Origin: an uncultured Muribaculaceae bacterium
Lineage (GTDB): Bacteria; Bacteroidota; Bacteroidia; Bacteroidales; Muribaculaceae
NCBI GenBank assembly: GCA_944321705.1
Contig: CALUMG010000008.1
Span: 62,001-126,000, forward strand
Direction of reading: 5' to 3'
Length of the DNA stretch: 64,000 nucleotides
Shown here piece after piece: positions 44,023 through 56,991 of this stretch. Every line of letters starts with the position of its first letter. The stretch's first letter is position 1. Under the pieces are notes generated by a model. That model was not told where the DNA came from. It saw only the letters and a list, made by a program, of their open reading frames with translations, and did not search any database. Position numbers and translations under genes: made by a program.

Positions 44023-46485
44023 ATGAATATCTCTTACAATTGGCTTAAAGAGTACATCGACATCGATCTTACTCCTCAAGAAGTGGCCGATGCCCTAACT
44101 TCTCTCGGGCTCGAAACTGGCACCGTAGAAAAAGTCGAAACAATAAAGGGAGGACTTCAAGGCCTTGTGATAGGCGAAGTCTTGACATGCGAAAATCATC
44201 CCGACAGCGACCATTTGCACATCACAACCGTGAACCTCGGAGACGGGACACCGGTACAAATCGTCTGCGGAGCTCCAAACGTTGCAGCAGGACAACATGT
44301 GATAGTCGCAACCTTAGGCACAAAACTATATGACGGTGACAAAGAATTCCTGATAAAGAAATCAAAAATACGCGGTGTCGAATCGTTCGGCATGATATGT
44401 GCCGAAGATGAAATAGGCGTAGGAACATCTCATGACGGAATCATCGTGCTGCCGTCCGACACTATTCCCGGAACTCCGGCTCGCGAATATTACAACATCC
44501 ATGACGACTATGTGCTTGAAGTGGATTTGACGCCTAACCGCATCGACGGAGCTTCACACTACGGCGTGGCCCGCGACTTGTCGGCATGGCTCGCCATACA
44601 TGGCAAAAATGGGAACCTGCGCAAGCCTGCCACTACAGGATTCCATAGCGACCGTCAAGACGGTGCTATTCCGGTGAAGGTGGAAAATGAAGAAGCTTGC
44701 CCTCGATACAGCGGTGTGACCATTCGCAACGTAAAAGTTCAAGAAAGCCCGCAATGGCTAAAAGATTACTTGACCACCGTGGGACAACGTCCCATCAACA
44801 ATATCGTCGACATAACCAATTTCATCCTGCTTGCATTCAACCAACCTCTACATTGCTTCGACCTTGCAAAGGTGAAGGGGAATGAAATAATCGTAAAGAC
44901 TGTTCCCGATGGAACTAAATTCACTACGCTCGACGGTGTTGAACGCACTCTCACCAATCGGGACTTGATGATATGCAACACCGAGAATCCAATGTGCATC
45001 GGTGGTGTATTCGGGGGGCTTGATTCGGGAGTAACGGAATCTACTACCGACATATTCCTTGAATCAGCATATTTCAATCCTACATGGGTTCGCAAAACCG
45101 CTCGTCGAAACGGCATAAGCACCGATTCTTCTTTCAGGTTTGAGCGTGGCATTGACCCGAACACCACGGTCGAGAATCTTAAAATCGCCGCAATGCTTGT
45201 AAAAGAACTTGCCGGAGGCGAAATATGCGGTGACATCGTGGATGTAAAAAGCCACGACTTCCCTCCTTTCCCGGTATCGCTGAAATATGACTATGTCGAC
45301 AACCTGATTGGCAAAGCCATAGGTCACGACACCATCAAGAGCATCTTGCGCAGCCTTGAAATAGAAATCTCAGATGAAAGTGAAGACGGCGTAGAACTGC
45401 TTGTCCCGACCTATCGAGTAGATGTGCAACGTCCTTGCGACGTGGTCGAAGACATCTTGCGTGTTTACGGATACAATAATGTCGAGTTCTCAGAAGCTCA
45501 ACACAGTAGCCTTTCTTACAAATCGGACACCGACGCCAAGCAAGATTTGCAAAAAACAATTTCCGAGCAACTTACTGCTATAGGATTCAATGAAATAATG
45601 AACAACTCATTGACAGCAATAAGCTACTACGAAAATTCCCAACTTTATCCGCTGGACAAGTGCGTGAAACTGCTCAATCCATTAAGTGGCGACCTCGGAG
45701 TAATGCGTCAGACTCTCCTGTTCGGAGGACTTGAAAGCATTGCCCACAATATAAATCGTAAAATTGCAAATTTGCGATTCTATGAATTTGGCAACGTCTA
45801 CACGTTCAATCCGCAAGTCGAGGCCTCGGAGAAGCCTCTTGCCCCATATTCCGAACACACCAGCCTTGGAATCTGGATGAGCGGCCAAAATCACGACGGC
45901 AATTGGACCGAGAACAGCCGCAAAATGACTGTATTCGACCTTAAAGCGCAAGTTGCCAACATCCTTGCCCGAACAGGCTTGCAAGAGAAGGAAATAAGCA
46001 TGGAACAATCATCAAATGAAATATTCTCTGCCATGCTGACATTAAAACATCGCTCAGGCAAAGCAATCGGAGAACTCGGAATACTCCGCAACTCGCTGTT
46101 GCGCAAAATGGACATCGAGCAAGAAGTATTTTTCGCTCAACTCAACTGGGATGCAATCGTCAAAATGACTGCGAAAAAAACGGTAACTATCTACGACCTG
46201 CCGAAGACACAGCCGGTGAAACGAGACCTTGCGTTGCTTGTAGACAAGAAAGTCACATTTGCCGATATCGAAAAAGTTGTCAATGCATCCGAGAAGAAAC
46301 TGTTGCGCAACGTGTCGCTGTTTGATGTGTATGAAGGTAAGAACCTCGAAGAGGGCAAAAAATCATACGCTATAAGCATCATTTTGCAAGATGACGAAAA
46401 AACTTTGCAAGACAAGCAGATAGATGCCACTATGAACAAGATAATAGCCAATTTGCAAAAACAGCTTGACGCCAAATTGCGTTAA
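44023..46485 (+). CDS. pheT: Phenylalanine-tRNA ligase beta subunit
   Basis: Works with PheS in an alpha2beta2 enzyme; 820 residues, a full length. It has the N-terminal tRNA-binding domain (about 40-150; GLVIGEVLTCENHPDSDHLH), B3/B4 editing domain, B5 domain (LKYDYVDNLIGKAI), catalytic-like core and a C-terminal anticodon-binding FDX-ACB domain (DLPKTQPVKRDLALLVDKKVTF). pheS is not adjacent, unlike in E. coli. yebC follows 68 bases later. Confidence 0.97.
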   Translation: MNISYNWLKEYIDIDLTPQEVADALTSLGLETGTVEKVETIKGGLQGLVIGEVLTCENHPDSDHLHITTVNLGDGTPVQIVCGAPNVAAGQHVIVATLGTKLYDGDKEFLIKKSKIRGVESFGMICAEDEIGVGTSHDGIIVLPSDTIPGTPAREYYNIHDDYVLEVDLTPNRIDGASHYGVARDLSAWLAIHGKNGNLRKPATTGFHSDRQDGAIPVKVENEEACPRYSGVTIRNVKVQESPQWLKDYLTTVGQRPINNIVDITNFILLAFNQPLHCFDLAKVKGNEIIVKTVPDGTKFTTLDGVERTLTNRDLMICNTENPMCIGGVFGGLDSGVTESTTDIFLESAYFNPTWVRKTARRNGISTDSSFRFERGIDPNTTVENLKIAAMLVKELAGGEICGDIVDVKSHDFPPFPVSLKYDYVDNLIGKAIGHDTIKSILRSLEIEISDESEDGVELLVPTYRVDVQRPCDVVEDILRVYGYNNVEFSEAQHSSLSYKSDTDAKQDLQKTISEQLTAIGFNEIMNNSLTAISYYENSQLYPLDKCVKLLNPLSGDLGVMRQTLLFGGLESIAHNINRKIANLRFYEFGNVYTFNPQVEASEKPLAPYSEHTSLGIWMSGQNHDGNWTENSRKMTVFDLKAQVANILARTGLQEKEISMEQSSNEIFSAMLTLKHRSGKAIGELGILRNSLLRKMDIEQEVFFAQLNWDAIVKMTAKKTVTIYDLPKTQPVKRDLALLVDKKVTFADIEKVVNASEKKLLRNVSLFDVYEGKNLEEGKKSYAISIILQDDEKTLQDKQIDATMNKIIANLQKQLDAKLR

Positions 46486-46553
46486 TGCTGCCGTGCACTG
46501 ATTGGTTAAATTTCAATTAGAATTCTAACATTATAAAAAACATATAATTATTT

Positions 46554-47288
46554 ATGGGAAGAGCGTTTGAATATCGCAAAGCAAGAAAATTGAAAAGGTG
46601 GGGTAACATGTCCCGCACATTCACAAAGATCGGAAAAGAAATCACTATTGCCGTAAAGGCCGGAGGCCCCGATCCGAGTTCAAACTCCCGTTTGAGAGCC
46701 TTGCTGGCCAATGCAAAGGCTGCCAACATGCCAAAGGATACCGTAGAACGCGCCATCAAGAAAGCTACCGACAAGGATGCTTCCGACTACAAGGAAATAG
46801 TATATGAAGGATACGGACCTTATGGAATCGCTATCCTTGTGGAAACTGCTACCGACAACAACACTCGTACAGTTGCTAATGTTCGCAGCTATTTCAACAA
46901 GTTTGGCGGAAACCTCGGTACATCGGGAAGCCTTTCATTCTTGTTTGAACACAAGTGCGTGTTCCACATCAAGCCAAAAGACGGAGTTTCTTTGGAAGAC
47001 CTCGAACTTGAACTCATCGACTACGGTGTGGATGAACTTGACCAAGACGAAGAAGGAATAACCATATATGGAGCTTTCGAGGACAACTCTCAAATCCAGA
47101 AATATCTCGAAGACAACGGCTTCGAAATAATCAGTTCTGAATTTGTCCGCATTCCTAACGATGTAAAGGACGTTACTCCCGAACAACGCGAAACAATCGA
47201 AAAGCTGCTTGAAAAGTTTGAAGACGACGACGATGTTCAAAACGTCTTCCACAACATGAAAGAAGACGAAAGCGACGACGAAGAATAA
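46554..47288 (+). CDS. YebC/PmpR-family protein (TACO1 type)
   Basis: 244 residues with the family's opening MGRAFEYRKARKLKRWGNMS, then FTKIGKEITIAVKAGGPDPSSN and the acidic second domain. Members bind DNA as regulators and, from recent work on YebC, help ribosomes through proline-rich stretches. The C terminus is a highly acidic tail (EDDDDVQNVFHNMKEDESDD). A strong terminator follows. It may share the pheT transcript. Confidence 0.94.
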   Translation: MGRAFEYRKARKLKRWGNMSRTFTKIGKEITIAVKAGGPDPSSNSRLRALLANAKAANMPKDTVERAIKKATDKDASDYKEIVYEGYGPYGIAILVETATDNNTRTVANVRSYFNKFGGNLGTSGSLSFLFEHKCVFHIKPKDGVSLEDLELELIDYGVDELDQDEEGITIYGAFEDNSQIQKYLEDNGFEIISSEFVRIPNDVKDVTPEQRETIEKLLEKFEDDDDVQNVFHNMKEDESDDEE

Positions 47289-47312
47289 AATCGTTTTCCT
47301 GTCCATTATAAC

Positions 47313-47365
47313 AAAAGAAACACATGCGCATCAACCATGCCGTCATGTGTTTCTTTTATTTTTTC
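47313..47365 (+). terminator. Terminator after yebC
   Basis: AAAAGAAACACATG (47313-47326) pairs perfectly with CATGTGTTTCTTTT (47344-47357), and T-rich sequence follows. Confidence 0.85.
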
Positions 47366-47795
47366 TCGCACGAATCATTCTACCGACCGCCGCTAAACAT
47401 GCTGCTAAAAAATCCGGCAGTATCGGGATACGGGCCCACCGGACAAACCTAAAAACCTAATCTACCCTATGTCATAATACCTATATCTGAATTATGGGGA
47501 ATTTATAGGTGTCACCCCTTGCCAAAGGCTTCAATCCAAATGCCTAAATAATTCAGCTCTTTTGATTAACGCCTAAAGCACTTCAATTATCGACCTGAGA
47601 AAGGCTCTTTACTAAGAGTAATCTCCCCACTTCGGCACGCTCCGACCTTTATCTTGAGCAAACCTAAATGGATTGAATGCCGCTCCCTTTCAATGCGAAG
47701 AAGCTTCTATAAACAATTCTTCACACATCCGGAGCAAAAAACTACAGCCTTCCGATGTCCTTAAATCGGAACAAGCCAATTTAAGAAACAAATAC

Positions 47796-48419
47796 TTACA
47801 AAATGTGCTTCACATGTCTTGACGCTTGTTTCCAAGCCATCTCGGCATGCAAGGCCGCACAAGCGAGTTCGGCAAGTTCAATCTCAAACTGATTTTCAAC
47901 ATGTGCTGTCGGCCCTCTGTATTCTCCATAATATCCCCTTAATAGAAAATCCTACAGCTTGAGCCATTGTCTAAAAAAACTCCATTGTCAATTATGTCGG
48001 CAATCCTTGAAACATCTATAAACATCCTTTAAAATGGTGTCCTAAATGCTCCATATTCCCTACATTATCCCTATTACATGAAGAGAACGGTGCCAAATAA
48101 AAAACAATTGCAAATTACTGAAAACTTGTAAGAATAAGGAAATGTCAACATGTGCCACATTCCTCAATGCCCATAGTTCTTGTAAGATAAGAAGTTTTTC
48201 TCTGGCATTAGCCAAATCCCCTTTTCAAAGCTGTTTTAAGGCTATGAAATCCTCTGAAATTACCATGCGTAAAACCTTGAAATTCATTGAATAGCAATTG
48301 AACAAACTTTCGCTGAAAATCGGTAGTGATCCGTTTGGGCAAGCTTCAAGAGGCAATTTAGTATCCCGATGGACTTTACTAACACCTACAACTTGTTCAT
48401 GAACTATACTAATTGCCAT
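47796..48419 (-). pseudogene. Decayed gene of unknown family with several in-frame stops
   Basis: From ATG at 48419 one frame runs about 208 codons with five internal stops. Coding-like stretches are MAISIVHEQVVGVSKVHRDT to ALKQL, then KGDLANAREKLLILQELWAL, and last DFLLRGYYGEYRGPTAHVEN followed by FEIELAELACAALHAEMAWK. All are in the same frame, so decay was by substitution. A promoter-like box lies upstream. I do not recognise the family. The rest of 47366-47795 has only a short fragment, VCPVGPYPDTAGFFSSMFSG (47380-47448), in another frame. Confidence 0.5.
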
Positions 48420-48462
48420 AATTTACGCTACATAGCGCATTCCTCCTGCCTTTAATGTATGA

Positions 48463-48470
48463 CAAAGATA
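48463..48470 (-). promoter_or_regulatory. -7 box upstream of the decayed gene
   Basis: TATCTTTG on the minus strand, then GGCAGGAGGAATG within the leader; it suggests the remnant was once a real gene and may still be transcribed. Confidence 0.45.
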
Positions 48471-48603
48471 CATTTTAATATTCATTTATCAAATTATTAC
48501 ACTATTCTTTCATAAAAAAATGTTCTATACGCCACAAAATGTGCCATAGCAACCAATATGCATTCATTATAACGCCATGCACATGAGACATGTTCCATAA
48601 GTA

Positions 48604-48635
48604 TTTGCAAGTCAATAACAAGATTTGTAATTTTA
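48604..48635 (+). promoter_or_regulatory. Candidate promoter of the Nramp gene
   Basis: TTTG (48604-48607) and TAATTTTA (48628-48635) are 20 bases apart. The region 48471-48603 shows no riboswitch or gene that I can recognise. Confidence 0.4.
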
Positions 48636-48669
48636 CACATGATTATAAAACCATGATTTGTTCATAAAT

Positions 48670-49932
48670 ATGAAAAATTTATTCAAAGAGCTGAAGCAAC
48701 GAGGCCACAAGCATTACCTTGGAGGTCTTGATTTCTTCAAATACATAGGGCCCGGCCTTATGGTAACGGTGGGATTCATCGACCCCGGGAACTGGGCTTC
48801 AAACTTTGCAGCGGGTTCGCAATTTGGATATTCATTGCTTTGGGTGGTTACATTATCTACAATAATGCTGATAATATTGCAGCACAATGTGGCACACCTC
48901 GGCATAGCAACCGGTTTGTGCTTGTCGGAAGCCGCCACTCGCTACACGCCCAAGTGGATTGCCCGGCCTGTATTGGGTTCGGCCGTGCTGGCTTCAATTT
49001 CCACCTCGCTCGCCGAAATTCTCGGGGGAGCCATTGCTTTACAAATGCTATTCGACATACCAATCAAACTGGGAGCCACAATAACCACTATATTCGTGTT
49101 CATTATGCTGCTCACCAATTCCTACCGCAAAATAGAACGGGCCATCATAACATTCGTCTCAATTATAGGGTTGTCTTTCATATACGAACTTTTCCTTGTC
49201 GACATTGATTGGGGAACAGCAATACACGACTGGACAGTACCTTCATTCCCCGATGGAAGCATTGTCATAATAATGAGCGTACTTGGAGCTGTGGTCATGC
49301 CTCACAACTTATTTCTACATTCCGAGGTCGTACAGAGCTTCGAATACCATAAAAGAGACGATGCTTCCATAAAGAAGCATTTGAAATACGAACTTTTTGA
49401 CACGCTGTTCTCCATGATAGTGGGATGGGCCATTAACAGTGCAATGATTCTGCTAGCCGCATCGGCATTCTTCAAGAACGGCATCATCGTCGATGAACTG
49501 CAACAAGCCCAGGCCATGCTGGCTCCGCTACTCGGCAACAATGCCGGCACTATATTCGCAATTGCACTGCTGCTTGCCGGGATATCATCGACCATTACCA
49601 GTGGCATGGCCGCAGGTTCCATATCGGCAGGCATATTCGGAGAATCTTATCATGTAAAGGATTCGCACTCACAAATAGGAATAATCGCATCGCTCGGCAT
49701 AGCTTTAATGCTTATTTTCTTCATCGGCGACCCGTTCAAAGGACTGATAATATCCCAAATGATTCTGAGCATGCAACTGCCATTTACAGTTTTTCTGCAA
49801 GTCAGCCTCACATCTTCCCGCAAAGTCATGGGCAAATATGTCAATTCACGTTGGAACACGTTTGTCCTCTATACAATAGCGGCAATCGTCACCGTCCTCA
49901 ACATAATATTGCTCATATCGATGTTTGAATAA
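48670..49932 (+). CDS. Nramp-family divalent metal transporter
   Basis: Proton-coupled Mn2+/Fe2+ importer type, 420 residues, about 11 helices. Helix 1 carries GFIDPGNWASNF (Asp38 and Asn41), and helix 6 VVMPHNLFLHSEV (Met210, Asn213), the metal-binding residues of this family. The frame is open to a TTG at 48658; the ATG at 48670 (MKNLFKELK) is chosen. It is a single gene. Manganese is the commonest substrate in bacteria, but is not proven by sequence. Confidence 0.93.
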   Translation: MKNLFKELKQRGHKHYLGGLDFFKYIGPGLMVTVGFIDPGNWASNFAAGSQFGYSLLWVVTLSTIMLIILQHNVAHLGIATGLCLSEAATRYTPKWIARPVLGSAVLASISTSLAEILGGAIALQMLFDIPIKLGATITTIFVFIMLLTNSYRKIERAIITFVSIIGLSFIYELFLVDIDWGTAIHDWTVPSFPDGSIVIIMSVLGAVVMPHNLFLHSEVVQSFEYHKRDDASIKKHLKYELFDTLFSMIVGWAINSAMILLAASAFFKNGIIVDELQQAQAMLAPLLGNNAGTIFAIALLLAGISSTITSGMAAGSISAGIFGESYHVKDSHSQIGIIASLGIALMLIFFIGDPFKGLIISQMILSMQLPFTVFLQVSLTSSRKVMGKYVNSRWNTFVLYTIAAIVTVLNIILLISMFE

Positions 49933-49955
49933 GGCAGATTCATGTATCAAAAAAC

Positions 49956-49990
49956 ATTGGAGAGCCACAGTTGCTGCGACTCTCCAATTT
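49956..49990. terminator. Terminator between Nramp and GH97 genes
   Basis: ATTGGAGAG (49956-49964) pairs with CTCTCCAAT (49980-49988) across a 15-base loop, followed by TTT. A second small hairpin (ATGCCT/AGGCAT, 50003-50019) lies next to the GH97 stop. Confidence 0.7.
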
Positions 49991-50020
49991 TAGTTATGAC
50001 GCATGCCTTTTTTAGGCATT

Positions 50021-52975
<2,955 letters not shown>

Positions 52976-53759
52976 TCATCATAAGTTATTTACTTGGTGT
53001 ATAATAAGGTTTTATGTTAATTTTCCAATTTAGGCGACCTTCGACCACGACAATTTTCAAAATCGGGCCGTTGCAAAAAATCATTCCAATAATATTCCTG
53101 CTTCTTTTAACTTGGCAAGCAACGTATCTTCCATGACCTTGTAACCCGGAAGCGTGGGATGGCAACCGTCATCGGTATATTCCGGATTCAAACTGCCATC
53201 GGGCATAGCCATAGGAGTGTAATAGTCGACATACGTCAATCCCTCGGCTTGAGCATAATCGATTATCATGCCATTAAGTTCCTTTACCTTGCCTGCCGGC
53301 TTAAGCTCTTTTCTCCAAAACAAATGATTGCACGGCAAAACACTGCACAATACGGGTCTTATGCCATTTACCTTTGCAAGCTCGCACATCGACATGATGT
53401 TACCCAAGACATTCTCAAGCTTTATTACCCCGTTATTCTCGGCTATGTCATTTATTCCTGCAAGAATCAGCACTACCCTTGGTTTCAAGTCTATGACATC
53501 GCGTCTGAAACGTACAAGCATCTCGCAAGATGTCTGCCCCGATATGCCTCGACCGACAAAATTATGCTCTGCGAAGAAAGCGGAATCTACTTTAGCCCAC
53601 ACTTCAGTAATGGAATTGCCCATGAACACGATATCAGGACTATCCTTTACCGACTCATTGGCTTTTTCAAACACGCCAAATCCCGCCCAATCTTTCGCTT
53701 CAGAAGAAACGGCACAAATCAATGCAACCGCAATTGCAAACAGAATCTTTTTCATATAA
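52976..53759 (-). repeat. 784-bp tandem duplication, copy 2
   Basis: Promoter-proximal copy, directly downstream of ispG. The joint between copies falls at TCATC (52976-52980), which also occurs at 52192-52196 in front of the GH97 gene, so the duplication probably arose between ispG and GH97. Confidence 0.95.
53081..53755 (-). CDS. SGNH/GDSL hydrolase, copy 2
   Basis: 224 residues, identical to copy 1 except Ala62 (FFAEHN). It has the same signal peptide and the four conserved blocks. It starts 21 bases after the ispG stop, so it is likely read through from the ispG transcript. The role of two copies is unknown; dosage is one option, and a recent, unstable duplication is another. Confidence 0.93.
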   Translation of the reverse strand: MKKILFAIAVALICAVSSEAKDWAGFGVFEKANESVKDSPDIVFMGNSITEVWAKVDSAFFAEHNFVGRGISGQTSCEMLVRFRRDVIDLKPRVVLILAGINDIAENNGVIKLENVLGNIMSMCELAKVNGIRPVLCSVLPCNHLFWRKELKPAGKVKELNGMIIDYAQAEGLTYVDYYTPMAMPDGSLNPEYTDDGCHPTLPGYKVMEDTLLAKLKEAGILLE

Positions 53760-53776
53760 AAAAGTTATTTTCCATT

Positions 53777-55612
53777 TCAAGGTTCAACCCAATCGCCGTT
53801 CGACTTGATTAGAGCTATAAGCCTTGGGATGGCTTCCTCTTCAGGGATATTCTTTTCAACACATTCTTTTCCCTTATACAAGCTCACGCGATTGACTCCT
53901 GCACCGACATATCCGTAATCGGCATCAGCCATCTCGCCAGGTCCATTCACTATACAGCCCATTATGCCTATTTTCAGGTGGGACAAGTGCGAAGTGGCCT
54001 CTTTCACCTTGTGAACAGTGGATTGCAAGTCATACATGGTGCGTCCGCAACCTGGGCATGATATGAACTCGGTCTTGCTCATGCGCAATCGTGCTGCTTG
54101 CAATATCGAATATTCATATCTGACGATATTGTCCTTATCGGCATAATTCGGAGCTACAAGCCATATTCCGTCCCTGAATCCATTCAACAATACAGTCCCG
54201 AAATCGGCACCTGCCTTTACCTGCAGCCATTCATCGTCTCCATCAGGATAACAATTCATTATTACCGCAGGTGTTTTTATGTCTCTGTCGGAAAGTGCAT
54301 GCAAAAATGCCTGTTCACAACCGGTCACATTAATATTTGATGGCGTGACAACAAGCACCACGTCATGCTCTTCGCGCAAAAAATCGAGCGAGCCGCTTGC
54401 CACATCGATATCAGAAGCGACTTTAAGCCATTTAATGGATGCGCAGCAATCTTTCATCTTATCGGCATCCTCAAGACTGAAAATCGGATAAATATTTTCC
54501 GAGCCCCCCACATATTTACCAAATGGCACAATGAATCGTGCATCAATATCAGTCGGGATATTTCCGTCCTCAATATAATGGAAATCGGCCTTGAATTTAG
54601 AATTAGTCTTGGATGAAGGGAGCGACGACACAACTGTTACAGGCAATTTGTTGCCACCTATAATGCCTCCTACGACATTCGTAACTCTGCGCTCAGGTTT
54701 TATCCTGTCATAACCGCGACTCAAGCCTCCCTCTATGTGAGGATGCCCTTCACGCGATGTTATATACTCCACAAGCTTGCGTGCCACCGGAATCTCCAAT
54801 TCCGGATCTTCGCTCAAAGACACCCTTATCGTGTCACCTATGCCTTCGGCAAGCAACGTGCCTATGCCTACAGCCGACTTTATTCGTCCGTCTTCCCCGT
54901 CTCCGGCCTCGGTTACACCTATGTGTAACGGATAGTTCATTCCTTCTTCATCCATCGTCTTGGCCATCAACCTTACAGTTTCAACCATGACAACAGTATT
55001 GGACGCTTTTATTGAAATTACGACATCATGAAAATTCTCTGAAACAAAGACTCGTAAAAATTCCATGACGCTCTCCACCATCCCTTCCGGAGTATCTCCA
55101 TAACGGCTCATGATGCGGTCGCTCAACGAGCCGTGGTTCACACCCAACCTTACAGCCGTGTGGTTCTCTTTACATAACTCTATGAACGGAACAAGGGCGT
55201 CATGAATCCTTTTCAATTCAATGGCATACTCTTCATCGGTATAAGTAAGTGTCTTGAACGTCCTGGCTGCATCTACGAAGTTACCGGGATTGATTCTTAC
55301 CTTGTCGGTCATTTTTGCTGCGGCATACGCTGCCGACGGATTGAAATGGATATCGGCAATCAATGGCACGGGACACCCTTCACTTCGCAATATGGAACGT
55401 ATCACGCCAATGTTGTTGGCCTCACGCACGCCCTGCGCTGTAAGCCTCACATAATCGGCTCCGGCATCATAAATGCGACGGCACTGCGCCACGCTGCCAT
55501 CCGTATCCATGGTGGAAGTAGAAGTCATCGACTGCACCCTTATCGGGAATTCCGCCCCCATTGGCACATTCCCGACATTGACTCGTAATGTTTTCCGACG
55601 TTTATAATCCAT
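53777..55612 (-). CDS. ispG: 4-hydroxy-3-methylbut-2-enyl diphosphate synthase, long form
   Basis: Sixth enzyme-level step of the MEP isoprenoid pathway, forming HMBPP from the cyclodiphosphate; 611 residues. An N-terminal TIM barrel (RKTLRVNVGNVPMGAE) is followed by a large inserted domain (about 285-510) and then the iron-sulfur domain with CPGCGRTMYDL and GIMGCIVNGPGEMADADYGY, where Cys residues and Glu bind the 4Fe-4S cluster. Enteric enzymes lack the insert; plants, Chlamydia and Bacteroidetes have it. It lies 129 bases downstream of purE. Confidence 0.96.
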   Translation of the reverse strand: MDYKRRKTLRVNVGNVPMGAEFPIRVQSMTSTSTMDTDGSVAQCRRIYDAGADYVRLTAQGVREANNIGVIRSILRSEGCPVPLIADIHFNPSAAYAAAKMTDKVRINPGNFVDAARTFKTLTYTDEEYAIELKRIHDALVPFIELCKENHTAVRLGVNHGSLSDRIMSRYGDTPEGMVESVMEFLRVFVSENFHDVVISIKASNTVVMVETVRLMAKTMDEEGMNYPLHIGVTEAGDGEDGRIKSAVGIGTLLAEGIGDTIRVSLSEDPELEIPVARKLVEYITSREGHPHIEGGLSRGYDRIKPERRVTNVVGGIIGGNKLPVTVVSSLPSSKTNSKFKADFHYIEDGNIPTDIDARFIVPFGKYVGGSENIYPIFSLEDADKMKDCCASIKWLKVASDIDVASGSLDFLREEHDVVLVVTPSNINVTGCEQAFLHALSDRDIKTPAVIMNCYPDGDDEWLQVKAGADFGTVLLNGFRDGIWLVAPNYADKDNIVRYEYSILQAARLRMSKTEFISCPGCGRTMYDLQSTVHKVKEATSHLSHLKIGIMGCIVNGPGEMADADYGYVGAGVNRVSLYKGKECVEKNIPEEEAIPRLIALIKSNGDWVEP

Positions 55613-55741
55613 GCTTCAATACACTATGCTTATTAAACAAAAAGTATCTGACATCTTCTTTTTTCTCCACACCACACCTATTGACGGTAGGAAGACATGT
55701 CTGATTTCCTTTTTAAGGCAGGGTTGCCCGAAATGATATTT

Positions 55742-56248
55742 TTAATTAGTCTTGAATTTAAATTCCACCTTGCGCAATTCCTCATTGGCTGCGACAATTT
55801 TCCCGGCAAGACCTTTCTTGTAGGCGTGGAACTTTTCCGAAATCGTCTTGTCACCAAGAGCCAGAATCTGTGTGGCCAATATCGCAGCATTCAACGCAGC
55901 ATTGATTCCGACAGTAGCCACAGGTATTCCCGGAGGCATTTGCACTATGGCCAGCAAAGCATCCATTCCTTCAATCGATGATTTGATGGGTACTCCAATG
56001 ACAGGCACAGCCGTCATCGAAGCAATTACACCGGGAAGGTGCGCAGCCATTCCGGCGGCTGCAATTATCACCTTTATTCCTCTACCCTCGGCTTCTTTGG
56101 CAAATTTAGCCACCTCTTCGGGCGTGCGATGAGCCGACAAGGCGTTCATTTCAAAAGGTATCTCCATTTCATCAAGCAGCTTTGCAGCTTTTTCCATGAC
56201 AGCCAAGTCCGAAGTGCTGCCCATTATTATACTTACTATCGGTTCCAT
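55742..56248 (-). CDS. purE: N5-carboxyaminoimidazole ribonucleotide mutase
   Basis: Purine pathway enzyme, class I PurE; 168 residues. It has VSIIMGSTSDLAVMEKAAKLL, then EMNALSAHRTPEEVAKFAKE and IIAAAGMAAHLPGVIASMT, the phosphate and substrate loops. A partner purK is not in the window. It lies between a PAP2-like gene and ispG. Confidence 0.96.
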   Translation of the reverse strand: MEPIVSIIMGSTSDLAVMEKAAKLLDEMEIPFEMNALSAHRTPEEVAKFAKEAEGRGIKVIIAAAGMAAHLPGVIASMTAVPVIGVPIKSSIEGMDALLAIVQMPPGIPVATVGINAALNAAILATQILALGDKTISEKFHAYKKGLAGKIVAANEELRKVEFKFKTN

Positions 56249-56291
56249 TATAATTGAATTTATGCTATTTTACAATTTTATATCTTAACGT

Positions 56292-56930
56292 TTATGCAAA
56301 CAAGCGGCCTGCAAGATAAACAAACAAGAATCCGTTAATGAATCCCATGAGAACTTGCATGAACGTGTGCCGGCGCATGAAAATGCGTGACGTACCCAGG
56401 CATCCTGCCAATAATATCAAAATGCAGATAACCAGCTTCATGTCAATAACGCCCACTCCGTCCAAGTGAATGCTCACGGCAAAAGCCAGCAATCCTCCGA
56501 TACCGGCCATGTGCGCACTTATCTTCCACCAAAAAGTGACTATGAGCGAAACGACACACGCCACAGTGCCTCCAATCAAGAAAACGACGGCCCATTGCGG
56601 AGTGTGAATATGATACAGATACACCGCCGAACCTGCATAACACAACACAGTAGCAAGATATGGCATCCATCGCTCCTTGCGATTGACAAGTCGCTTGTCT
56701 TCAATCAATTTCAAATTATGTAGCACGGCAATCACCACCATAGGCATGATGCAAGTGATTCCAAATATCACAAGCAAGACCATCAAGCGGGTTCCTGTGG
56801 GAATGTAACACAAGACTGTTGCCCAAAAAGCCATGAATATGCCCAACGATGGCATGAGCAACGGGCTCAATATCGTAGAAAAAATTCTTGCGAAAACATG
56901 TATGACTGTATCGGAATTTATCTTTGCCAT
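56292..56930 (-). CDS. PAP2-like integral membrane protein
   Basis: 212 residues with six hydrophobic segments. SAHMAGIGGLLAFAV followed by RIFMRRHTFMQVLMGFINGF is the conserved end of the PAP2 phosphatase superfamily (Ser-His and Arg-His blocks). The first block, expected as KxxxxxxRP, is seen only as a weak IEDKRLVNRKERWMP. It could dephosphorylate undecaprenyl pyrophosphate or another lipid, but with an incomplete first block activity is uncertain. It lies 61 bases after rpoN. Confidence 0.75.
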   Translation of the reverse strand: MAKINSDTVIHVFARIFSTILSPLLMPSLGIFMAFWATVLCYIPTGTRLMVLLVIFGITCIMPMVVIAVLHNLKLIEDKRLVNRKERWMPYLATVLCYAGSAVYLYHIHTPQWAVVFLIGGTVACVVSLIVTFWWKISAHMAGIGGLLAFAVSIHLDGVGVIDMKLVICILILLAGCLGTSRIFMRRHTFMQVLMGFINGFLFVYLAGRLFA

Positions 56931-56991
56931 TTTCGTCTTGAAAATATTTGATTTCTTATATTATTAGGTTCATGTCCATTTCTTACGACAC

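Noticed and set aside
43836..44048. 70-codon frame overlapping the pheT start
   Set aside because: No conserved domain, composition unlike neighbours, and it runs into pheT out of frame. It may only be leader sequence.
48471..48669. Possible manganese riboswitch upstream of the Nramp gene
   Set aside because: I could find no paired helices or conserved loops of the yybP-ykoY type; only a simple promoter is visible.
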